A program made the translations under genes and the position numbers. 64,000 bases of DNA, taken from positions 744,001 to 808,000 of the forward strand of contig NW_017386008.1 in NCBI RefSeq assembly GCF_000237925.1, given 5' to 3'. The notes beneath the pieces are model-generated. The model was not told the DNA's origin, made no database searches, and was given only the letters and a program-made list of their open reading frames with translations. Positions 28,501 through 41,500 of the stretch are shown here, piece after piece (within the stretch, counting starts at the first letter, position 1; every line of letters starts with the position of its first letter). The DNA is from Schistosoma mansoni. Taxonomy: Eukaryota; Platyhelminthes; Trematoda; Strigeidida; Schistosomatidae.

Positions 28501-31500
28501 TCATCAATATCTTCCAGATATCATCAAACAATATAACTGACACATCATATGACGTGGTATAGGAACTCCATTTAAAGTAACCGTACCACAAATTTTATAC
28601 CAATCAATATATCAATACTTTGGAAAAAATCCCCTTAAAAATCACAATATTCAATAATACTAAGAATCAACTTACAATTTGAGATGTACTACTCAATAAA
28701 GATGGTGAAGATAATGAGGAAGAAGATATTGATGTTAGGGGCATAGTGAATGAACTTGATTGATTTGAATAAAAGTAGATATGTGTCAACTTTTCTAAAA
28801 TTTTATCTCCATTAAGAGTGTTGTTGTTATTGTTGTTGTTTAAGAATGAGATGTTCCTCATGAGTTGAATTGTACGATCATTACTTGTATTCATTTGAAA
28901 ACCTCTTGGCCTAAATATTCTTTTGCGGTATTCAATTAAAAATTCCATAGGTATATTTGTTATAGTCTCAATGAATTCTACTAAGCTGAATGAATTATTG
29001 ATAAAATAAAGTGTCTGAAACTAAAAATTAAAAAAAATTTCAGCAAATTATTTTAGTGGTGTAAGATATACTACTGATTATAAATAAGTAGCTCGATTTT
29101 TCTAAAATGTTTCTTATATACTCATAAAAATAACTGTACCAAAAAATTTAAGGAGTTTCTTGATGTGATTAACTAGTTGCTACGTAGAAAAATTATGAAT
29201 TGGATACTAATGAGTTGTTTAAGAAAACTTTTGAAATTTTTACTGAAAAGAACTGAGTTACTAAACATATTTTGAGTATGCAAAGATGAATAGCGACTAG
29301 CAGTGGAATCCAGTTTGAAGAGCGTTTCATCCTATTTGGGACTCGTCAGCTGGATGTACCTGCATCTCAGAGTTGATGTTCACTCTGAAACTCGAACCCA
29401 GTAACTTTCGCTTCAAACGCTATCGTGTTATCCACTCGGACATCTTTGCTCACCATGCTTGTAAATTAAGGCTATATCGAGACAATACACACAGTATGCA
29501 CATATGCCAATTTGAGATTGACCCGTTGCAGTTCTAACACATCGATGGAAAGATTCAAAACAAACAACACTAAGTTCAACTTATATTTTGAGTATATTTC
29601 TAATTCTATGGAATTTTCAAAGATAATTACTGACACTTTTTAACAAATATATTTCTATCAGAAGGGGTTGTTGTGGATATTATAGTAATTTCAGTAGGTG
29701 AGATCATGAGTCAATTGAAGTTAGAGTTTAAGCGCTAGCGTACGAGACTGATAGGTCCTGGGTTCGAAGCTCGCGAGACGAGATTGTGAATGTGCACTTC
29801 TAAGGAGTCCTATAATAGGACGAAACGGCCATCCAGTGCTTCCAGGTTTTCTATGGTGGTCTAGCTTCAATTGACTGATGATCTCAACTACTGAAATATA
29901 TTTCTTTCAGATATTCATTTTCTTTCAGAGTAGTAGTAGTGGTAATATGCCTTTAATTGTTCTTCAACTACATCTTTGGAGTATATAGTCTTGATTCTAA
30001 CATGAAGTGTTTTAAACAAGCCCTTTTTTGTGTCGCAGAGATACAAAACTAGGGTGTTTACATATTATCAGGTCCAATTAGTTTTGTAGTTTATGTTTGT
30101 TCTTAGTGACCCATAGATTCTCTTTGCAAGTAGAACATCGAGGTGTACAGGACAAGCTGTGAATCACGTGTGGAGAAATTCAAACACTTCAATTTTACCC
30201 GAAGTTTGTGCTGATGATGACATTCAGAAGAACGATAAAAACTCCACGATCAAACCATCCAGCTCAGAGAACAAACCCACATAAAAAATAACATTTAGAA
30301 AGGCTGTTTTACTTCTATTTTCTTCCTCATTTGTGAATTTAACAGATAGATGAACTTCATTGAACCACTTGAGTGTCTCTAATTGGTCACTGCGGACATT
30401 ACAAAGGATGAACGTGTCGTCCATATATCAGTAGTAAAATCATAACTTGTTAGTATACTGGGCCAACGGACCTTTTTTAGTTTAGTGAGAAAAATGTCAG
30501 CCTATATGAAACCTAGTCTGAACTTATATAAATATATATTTCACCATTTCATTTGTAGTTTACGTTCGTAATGCATTCTAGTAATAATTTCCCAATGGTT
30601 TCCACAGAGATTGTAGTCTTTAAGATGGTGGAGAAGATTTGTAGCTTAGGTGGTCTAGTGGTTAAGCGCTCTGGCGCCAGACTGGTAGATCCTGGGATCG
30701 AGTCTCGCGAGCCGGGATCTTGGATACGCACTGCTGAGGAGTCCCACTATAGGAAGAAACGGCCGTCCAGTGCTATCACATTGTAGTTTTTACCACCTGT
30801 TCTCTAAGTTGTTCATATATATATATTTCACAATCCTCTTGAGTGGAATAATTATAAACAATGATGTTCCGTCTAAGGACATCATTGTCCTTCTTTTAGT
30901 GTTTATGTTCATGGTCTTGTCTTAATAATATACTTCACTAGATTTGTGGAGAGTGGTTTGAATATGGTTACCAACCACTTTGCTACAGTATGATAAAGGG
31001 AATTGTACATGTCCAAAATTGATCTTAATCGGTTATTCTTTTTGTACACCCTCTGTAGTCCGTATAGCCTTGGTAAATCGATACCTATCGGTTTAATTGT
31101 TTCGTATAAACTTGATCGAATTACTTGTTGATTTTTGAGCGTCGTTTTTAGAGATCTGATCAGTCTACTCTCGAGGCGAGGTCGTGGATGCGCACTGCCA
31201 CTGAGGAGTCCAACAATAGGACGAAACAGCCGTCAAGCAGTGCTTCCAGGTTTTTCATGGTGGTCTAGCTTCGATTGACTCACGATTTCAGCTACGAAAA
31301 ATACTAAAATCTCCACAAAACCCCTTCTGATTATTCTCTATCTCATTACTGACATCTTTTTGATCACTGAGTTCTTGGACTTTTAAATGATTAATCATGA
31401 TGTTATTCATCTTGTTATATTTTCCTTGTTCTGGTAGCTCTCCACAACAGTGTGAGGATACGTGATTATGGTTTTGATGAATATCAAATTTATAGGTATT

Positions 31501-32462
31501 TACTAATGATCTCTGAAGTGAAACCCTACTGATTTTCCCTCAGTGTCGGAAAGGGTACTTGACAATTCTCAAGCCTAAAATTACAGTACAGTAAACATTC
31601 TTCATACCAAAAAAATAAACTTACCTGTCCCATTAAAATTAAACTTAATGCATGAATAATAGTAGTTTGAAATGTTTTCAATGAATTCCCCTGTTCATAC
31701 TTCTTCTTAGAATCTTTGATATTTTTAACCATTTGACCTTTTAAATTGATTGCAAAACTTGGACAATTACATTTGGTTTGTTGATGTTGAATGAACCATT
31801 CATATCCAATTGAAGGTGAAATCATTCTTGGTGTAAAACATAATTGATCAATTGGGTCGATGTTATGTGTGGTTGTTTCCTAGGGAAGAAAAATGAAATT
31901 AATTATGACGGTGATGATGATGATGATGATAATGATGATGATGATGATGATGATAACCAGTTCAACTACTGAGCTCCAGCTAGATGGTTCATGTTTTCAG
32001 TTTTAATCAATGCCTGATATGATACAATGATACTTATTATTATCAGAAGGAGTTTTGTGGAGACTGGTAGGTCCTGAGTTCGAATCTCGTAAGGCGAGAT
32101 CGTGGATGCGCAGTGCTGAGGAGTCCCACAATAGGACGAAACAGCCGTCCAATGCTTCCAGGTTTTCCATGGTGGTCAAGCTTTAATTGACTCATACTTT
32201 GAACTATGAAAATCATACTTATAACAGCAAAATATATACATAAAAGGTATATAACTATTGGAATATTCACTTACTGAACTGGATTGATTATAGAAATGTA
32301 TATGAAATTGATCATTTAGTTTAGGTATTAAACTAAAACAAATGGATAGAGAGGGTAGTGGATTATACAAGATAATAGATATTTGAAGTTAAGATATCCA
32401 ATTACATTAAGTTTGATGATTAGGTTGTTTGTTACTTACTTACTTACTTACTTGCTTGCTTG

Positions 32463-32507
<45 letters not shown>

Positions 32508-35500
32508 GTCTGTTACTCTCGATGGAGAATAGGCCGCCGACCAGCTTTCTCCAACCTACTCTGTCCTGGACCTTCCTTTCTAGTTCTATCCACTTTTTGT
32601 TCATTCTTCTCATGTCTGTCTCTAATTCTCGGAGTAATGTGTTCTTTGGTCTTCCTCTTCTCCTTCGGCCTTCAGGATTCCATGTGAGGGATTGTCTTGT
32701 GATGCAATTGAGTGATTTCCTCTATGTGTGTCCAATCCACTTCCAGCGCTTCTTCCTGATTTCTTCCTCCACTGGGTGGAATCTGGTTTGTTGTCTCCCA
32801 CAGTAACTTGTTGCTGATAGTGTCTGGCCATCGGATCCGAAGTATTTTGCATAGACAACTGTTAATAAACACTTGTATCTTCTGGATGATGGCTTTCGTA
32901 GTTCTCCACGTCTCCGCTTCATACAGTAGAACTGTCTTGACATTTGTATTGAAAATTCTGATCTTGGTGTTGGTTGACAATTGTTTTGAGTTCCAGATGT
33001 TCTTCAATTGTAAATATGCTGCTCTTGCTTTTCCGATCCTCGCCCTCACATCTGCATCTGTTCATCAATGATGAACACAGTGAACTATTTATGAGATTAA
33101 CATTATCTATATAAAATCTTATATCTTGTCTAGATACCTAACTTTAGATAGTTATCTTCCTCAGGAGACATTCTTTCCCCACCACCACCACCACCCATCA
33201 GACTTTGAAATCATGATCTAATCTATAAGATAATGAAGCAATGTTAGATAGAAACCTGAGATAATTGATGACCATAGTACATTATCAGTTTCGCTGGTAT
33301 GTTGGAGCTCATTTGCACTATTCGTTTCAAATCACAATTTTTCGAATCCTTCATGTAGGTTGTATATGTCTATCAGCCCGATTTAAGTCATGGAGGTCTC
33401 CTTTTCCTTTTCATATTTGTAAAATCACATCTATCACATAAAGTTAGTGAGTGAGATCTCTTTAAGAGAAACCGTAAACTCCCTGCAGTATATGAACATT
33501 TTGAGGTATAAATTAGACTAACTTCTTCTTTGATTGTACCAAGGATTCTAGGAGCTAGTTATGTCTCTTATTTCAAACACACACTAGTGAATATCATTCA
33601 ATTTCTTGTGGAAAATTAGCTTTATTGATGGGATGAAATACGTTTCAGTAAGAACAGAGAAGACATCAGACAGTTCCACAGCTATACTCATGATTGAACT
33701 TAAAAAATTTAGATTGATCAGAATACATTAGATTATTGAGTCAAAATCCGATTTTTCGGTGGATTTAATATATTGTAGTTTCTTATGATAGACTATTCAT
33801 AGCCTTTAATAATAAAATTCCATGATATTACCCATAGTATCATACATTATCTGCCTCACTCTACAGATTACTAATGACTGTCAAGAATTGACTTACTTTT
33901 CTGAAATTAATGTACTTTCTGTGAAGCCTAATGATCTAAAATTCAGTGCTGAGTGTGATACACAACATTTTTGAACTACTTAAACTGGAGATGACATTAT
34001 AGCTCTATGGAAAGCAATCAGTAGGGATTAAGAACAGAGTCTTGTGGTGATTATCCAATTTATGCTTTAAATCACAGACTGGCTTTGGTCAAACAATCAT
34101 TGAAGGTTAGAAAGCACTAGAGAGATGTTTCGTCTGATTATGGGATTTCTTATCAGCTCATATAAATGACCGAGCTATAGATCGAAAGCAGGACATTCAA
34201 GTCATGTGACGAGCACATATCATCTGGACAACTGAGTTGTCATACAACAGTTTGGATTTTCAATCCAAACTAATTCCTAATATTGCGCTACCACAAAATG
34301 TTGCATCCCGATAATATTAATCTTCAGCCCAGCATGATTTTCTGATTTTTGAGGGTAGCTCTTTTAGAGTTACTGCCGGTCCCAAGCCAGGGTAAAGGAT
34401 GAGGGTTGGGCATGGGGTTAGCAACCCCATCCCGTAGAAAAACTAACTCGCTAAAAAAACGCTAACCAGAAAAAAATAATTCAAACCATTTAAACTCTGC
34501 CCTGAGAGTTGAAGAAATAATTATGACGCCTTAGGATGAAAGCCGAAATTTTTCGGAAGTGACGAGACCGATGCACCTTCTAACAACCAGAGCAACATTC
34601 TTTATAGGTACATGAAACGTTCGGACAATGTGGGAGACAGGGAAGACTAGTCAACTGGAAATTAAAAGATAACTAAGAACAGAAATACAGTACAGTACTT
34701 TTTGATACAAACTAACCTTTCTGGTGAAAATTTCTGTTGCTTTCTTTTTCTTCTTCCATTAACATTAGTCGACCCATATTGTAAATCAAATAGCTTTGAT
34801 AACTGTGATGTTGACATTAAAATCAAAGTCATCGGTTGAATAAGTTCATTCGATCTTGATAATGGTGCTGGAAAGTGATTATTTAATAAGTATTGAATAT
34901 AATTTGTTAGTATTCTAGGTAATTGAGGATTAGTTTCAGGCCATGTTATCACCTTAACTAGTGGCCTATATTTTCAAGAAAGAAAGGAAAGTGCATTGAA
35001 ACAAAATAGTTTATTGATGAAATATAAATATCTAGTTGAAAGTTATCATATATGAAGGGAAGTTAGGGAAAAGAACTTAAGTATGAAAACAATTAATGTT
35101 GGTTTTGTGATGAATGGAGATTACTTACTTACGTCCATCACCCCTCGTGGAGGAGCATAGGCCGCTCATCAGCATTCTCCATCCAATTCTGTCCTGGGAA
35201 ATCCCTTCCAGTTCCTTCCAGTTAACATTCATCCTTTTCATATCTGCTTCTATTTCCTGACGTAATATGTTCTTTGGCCTTTCTCTTTTCCTCTTCCCTT
35301 CAGGATTCCAAGTTAGGACTTACCTTGTAATACAAATTGGTGATTTCTTTAATGTCCGATCCACTTCCAACATCTTTTCCTAATTTTCTCTTCAGCTGGA
35401 AGCTGGTTTGTCCTCTCTCACAGAAGGCTATTTCTTATGATTAAATTATAGATAGATTTATCATAGCATTATATCAACAGCGGAACCGAGGGAGTATCAG

Positions 35501-38500
35501 TCCCATCATAAAATTGTGATATATCTTTCTTGGAAGCTATCAACAAACATATCTTGCTTCAGAGAAGTAAGTTTACTACTTCCAACCAATAAACATACTT
35601 GAATTGAATCGTGGGTCCGAACTGCTGAGGAGTCCCATAATAGGACGAAACGGCCGTCCAGTGCTTCCAGGTTTTCCATGGTGGTCTAGCTTCAATTGAC
35701 ACATGATTTCAATTATGAAAATACTAAAATTCTTCACAAAACCCCTTCTGATCTAAGGAATATTTGACAGATCGGCAGATTGTTTTGAAGGAATAGTATA
35801 ATCAAAACACTTTAATCTTAGCAAACAATCATAGAAGACTCTTCCTTTAAATCTGTTTATTCACTTTCTAATCTCACCTGTTTCTTAATTGTTCATTTTC
35901 ATATAACACTACTTATAAATAATCAGTAGTTTGAGTTATATGCAATCATTTAAATGATGGTTCTTTATAACAGACAATTATCCTACTCATATTTGATTTC
36001 ATCCTATTGTCTCTCTTCAATTCTTGATTATTAAGTAACTTTCTTTGATACATGATATGATGTAATTGTCCTCATATAAATACAACTGTACACCTTGAGT
36101 AAATGATGACATCGTTGAAAAGAAAATTTCCTTCATTGAATGGTCTCAATTCTTCTTTTTCTTCTTCTTCGATAACGAATATTGAAGTGTTTCAATTACA
36201 AGATTATTTTTTGAAGATGTTATCTTCTCTGAGCTGGACAGTTTGTAGTTTTAGTTAATATGTTAAGCCGATATACCCTTATTCTAGCTTCTGGACAAGC
36301 CAATTCACCTATCCATCATGAGTCATGTTCTGACCCTGTCAATTATTCACTTATAAACCCTGACTATGTTTTATATGATCGTATATGTATGTACACTTAT
36401 TATCCTATTCATCACATGTCTGTCATTTATTCTTATTTGAATATAAATATTGATTAATGCTCGGTAAAAGTGAGTTGGCTTACCCACCATCTCCAATGCG
36501 TGTCGTTTGTTAATAAACTGTAGCTGCCGTTTCTCTTTGCTTTCAGATTTTATGCACCGTTAAGATTTGTATTATAACGGTTAATCAAGTTGAACGATTA
36601 ACGAATCACGACACTACGAGTTGTAGAGATTTTATTGTTTGTCTAGGCAATATCAGTTAAGTAAGTACAAGTATTTATAAACAGTTGTCTACGCAAAATA
36701 CTCAACATTCACTGGTCGGATACTATCACCAACAGCGTTTTATGGGAGAGGACAAACCAGCTTCCAGCTGACGAGGAAATTAGGAAAAGATGTTGGAAAT
36801 GGATCGGACATACATTAAGGAAATCACCAAACTGCATTATGAGGCAAGCCCTAACTTGGAATCCTGAAGGAAAGCGGAAAAGAGAAAGGCCAAAGAACAC
36901 ATTACGTCGGAAGATAGAAGCTGATATGAAACGAATAAATAAAACTGGAAGGAACTGGAAACGATTTCCCAGGACAGAATTGGATGGAGAATGCTGATGA
37001 GCGGCCTATGCTCCTCCACGAGGGGTAACAGGCGTAAGTAAGTAAGTAAGTAAGTAGGCTAGGCAATATCAATAGTATAAACTTTAGATAGATTTCTATC
37101 CTTTTAAATCATATGCTGATGATTATGTTCAGAATGGAAGTGAAATCTTCACAATCAAATGAAAAGACATAACATTTTTAAAATCCTCACCCTAAGCAAC
37201 AAATACATTCTATAGTCTGTGAAATCGAAATGAATATCAGTTAAATTTCACGGTACTATGAATAATTTCACATGTTTTCTGATTCTTGTTTCATCCACTT
37301 CTTACAGGGAAGAAAATCTACTTCAATGATATATCTGATTCATTTTAATGTATCCATCGACTACAGATGGATCTATATATCAAGTTTATATTCCACAGCA
37401 TTATTGAAGTTTCCTTATCAAATCATTAACAGAATCACCAACGAAAACTAAGGTATGAAATATTTCATTGACACTATAAAATGACTTCTTGTGTTTGAAA
37501 TAGTCACTGAGAATGTTTTCTAAAAAGGTAATGAAAACTCCGCAATATTACCACACCGTTTAGAAAACGCGTTTTTTTTAGCGAGTTGGTTTTCTACTGG
37601 GAAACTACGAAAGCCATCATCCAGAAGATACAAATGTTTATTAACAGTTGTCTATGCAAGATACTTCGGATCCGTTGGCCAGATATTATCAGTAACTAAC
37701 TACTGTAGGAAACAACAAACCAGATTCTAGTGGAGGAAGAAATCAGGAAAAGCGCTAGAAGTGGATAGGAAACACATTGCGGAAAGCACCGAACTGCTTT
37801 ACAAGACAAGTCCGCACATGGAATCCTGAAGTTCAAAATGAAAGTAAAAATGTCGAAGAACACAGTACGCCGAGAAATGGAGACAGATATGAGAAGAATG
37901 AACAAAAACTGGATAGAACTAGAAAGGAAGGCCCAGGACAGAGTGGGTTGGAGAATGCTGGTCGGTGGCCTATTCTCCATTGGGAGTAACAGGCGTAAGT
38001 AAGTAAGTAGGTTCAGAAAACGCAATGCTTAATCCATCAGCGAGACTATAACATATGGACGAGCCAATCAAATTTAAGATAGCAGGTCTTAGATTTTGGC
38101 GCAAGATTAATCTGCTCATTTGGCTAAATACTAATTCGGCATTATAGCTGATGTCAGTTTTTGATGAAAGCCCATAAATCTAGTTTCAAACTCTAACCAT
38201 CAACTGTTAATCAAAATTCTAATTCCTTTCACAGGTTCCTAATTGCAATTTAGCTCTAATAAGAAGATGGACACTCTGAATATCATTTTAGTTTCGCTCA
38301 AAGGTTGTTCATAAATTATAGTCTCACCTATCCAACTACATTAGATACAAATGCAAAATTACTTATTTCAGAGTTACTACTGATTTTAAAATAGTAGTAT
38401 AATACTTTGAATGAAAAATGACATTCTAAAATTCATACTTACCAGGTTATTGTTGGTAAATGTTCCAAACTCTCAGTTGAAATAGGTTGAGAACTATTTA

Positions 38501-41500
38501 AAAGACTTTTCCAATACGGAGACAGTACAGTTATACATGATTCAATAGTATCTTTAACACTAAATAGAAAAAAATAAGAGAGATAAATAAACGAATCACA
38601 TTATATAACACTATTGATAGTTGATGGTTCTGTAGTGACCTGCATTTCTCGACGAGAATACGATTGGAATAATGGAAACAGTTATTATTATAACCAATTG
38701 TACCAGTGATTGTTTTATCGTACTCGTGATTGTTTAACTGTATCAAAGTCAATTTTCGTTCGGTTGTCCGCCCTGTTTGGTTCGAATTTTTTTACGCTCT
38801 ATCCTTATTGCCTGTACTCGTTGACACGTCTCGGTAATCTTTCGATACCACGATATTGTCAATAAATATACTCTATCTGAACTAGTTACAGTCTTCTGGT
38901 TTGCAAGTTATCAAAGGAACCAAGTCGTTTTTGGGCGCGTAAGGTTATTGTAGTGGTGATCATAGTCAAACGAGACTCGACGCCATCTACAGTTCTAAAG
39001 ACTACATTTAGCCTTAAGTTAAATTACTCTTACTAACATGAGGTAATTTAAGATTATCTCTTGTTTCAGAAGCATAAGATAGGCTTTCAAGTCTCATAGA
39101 TTGAGTATTAAATATTGTCGTATTTGATCTTGACCGTAGTCATAGCCAAACTGTATCGATCAATTTATAACTCGGTAAATGGTTTACATGATTTGATGTA
39201 TGTAACACAATGTAAGAAGAGGTTTTTAATAAGCGCCAAATGCAGATTTTATTTAGCCTGACATCTATCGACAACCAAATCTACAATCTTCAGACAAGCG
39301 ATGATCTAAGAGGCCTGCGGTCCGTAGTATTGATTGTTACTGTGAAAGAAGTGTTTACCATGCTTCACGTGACCCGACTGACCATTTATGAGATTAAACG
39401 AATGGAAATTACTAAGGATCCTGAAATTCAGTAGCGTATATATATTATAGGTAACTTATAATTCCAACGCCTCCAAATGCCCTGGTACAGCCAAGAATGG
39501 GGAGAGTCCGCTCTCCCTCTCCAAATACTCTCACATGGCCACGCGTTTATAGCCTCTGACAGAGATGTCCTACTCACTGCCTTCTCGCAACACGGGTGTT
39601 GTTTACGGAATTGAGAGGACGAAAAGCGAATATCCGGCGCTTTAACCACACCGGTGAGCACGGAAAGTCCATCTAGGGGAGTTGAAAAACCCTGATTCCA
39701 AACCAATGGTTCACATGGGCTCCAGTATCCTGAAGGAACAATTGGCATAAGAATCAATCGTTGGTCACTGGCTACCATGGGATCGCATCTCTTCACGATG
39801 CTTCACTGCCTTGTGGATCAGACCTTTAGGTCAAAGGCTTCGAGTGTGCCCCCCCCTAATAAAACCATCTGCTTCGTTTTGGGCACCCAGGCAGTATCAT
39901 AGACCTCACACATTTAAATGGAATAACACTTTTTTGTGTGGCGCATATATATCTGGTGCTTCCTTGTACCAATATTTATGTGTTTAAATAAATAAAATGT
40001 AATCCCAACAGACAAAAAAATGCATGAAATGATAGAAACACTGTTTTCTACAGTGGAACACATTTAAAGAGTTCCGACCATAATGGATATTGAAGTAGAA
40101 TTAATAATTCATATGAAATATAATCAAAATGTCTAGACATTCCTAGATATAATCAGAAATTGATTTTGTGGATATCATAGTAATTTAATAGTTGGGTTCA
40201 CGAATCAATTAAAGCTAAACCATCATGAAAAACTTGGAAGCACTAGACGGCCGTTTCGTCCAAGCATAGGACTCCTCCGTAGTGAGCATCCACGATCCCG
40301 CTTGTGGGCTTTCCAATCCAGAACCTATCAGTCTCGCGCGTGAACTCTTAATCTCCAAAACGCAGAGCCGACCGTAATCCATCTAACTTCAACCAATTCA
40401 CGAAATTGCGTCATCGTCCACCATTGTCATCAGTGAGTTACTATTTCACAACAGACCCAGTTGAACTCCACTGGTCACTATTTCTTAGGTATTTCATGGT
40501 GGTCTAACTTCAATTGACCCACAAGTTCAACTATTAAATTTCTAGGCATACTTCTAAAGATTTTAATTCAGGATAATGAATTTGATGCATTTGAGATAAA
40601 ATTATTTAAATCAAGTGAAAATATTCCGATTTTGATGTAGATTTGTTCTCTGAGCTGGATAGTTTGGTCGTGGAGCTTTCATCTTCCTTTTGAACGACAT
40701 CATCAGCACAAACTTCTATCCGAAGCTCAGAGAACAAACCTACATCAAAATTACTCACCTGAACTATAAATCTTCTCCACCATCTGAAAGTATCCTGATC
40801 AAAGTCAATTTCCAGATGGTGGAGAAGATTTGTAGCTCAGGTGGGTGGGTCGTGGAGCTCCACGACCAAACCACCAAGCTCAGAGAACAAACCAACATCA
40901 AAGTCAATTTCCAGAATCAAAAATCTCTATCAACTTTCATACATACGAAAGTAATAGTCTTCTGGTTGTTTGAAAATGAATGGATTTCACTAAGATACAA
41001 TGTTTTACGAATGTTATAGTTACCGTATTCTTTCAAGATAACAAAAAAATTGAATTGTTCCATGTTCAAATGTACATGATTGTCATTTAAGTTCTAAATA
41101 ATTTACATAAGATTAGAAAATACTACTAATATTTTGTGAGTAGTAACTTGAAATCATTTTAGAATTTCACAGATGAATCTTTCTCATTCCAAATATTAGA
41201 TCTTTAAAATTATTAATCAGTGAATTAAGAAAATAAAAGAGAAAACATTTGAAATCTAAATTGTTTAGTAAAATCTTAATAAGTAATGAAATATCAGAGA
41301 ATATTAAAAGTTTCTTTTACATTATTCCACTTGGTATTGTTCACTTGAATCTTCCCATTGATGTTTTGTACTACAATTGATCAGTCTCTAATGAGCATAT
41401 GTGTATCCTGGACGGATTGCCTGAATATTACCTTAACTCACAAGTATTATAAGCAAAGATGGATAATGGCTAGCAGTGAAATCCAGAAAGCGCGTTTCCT

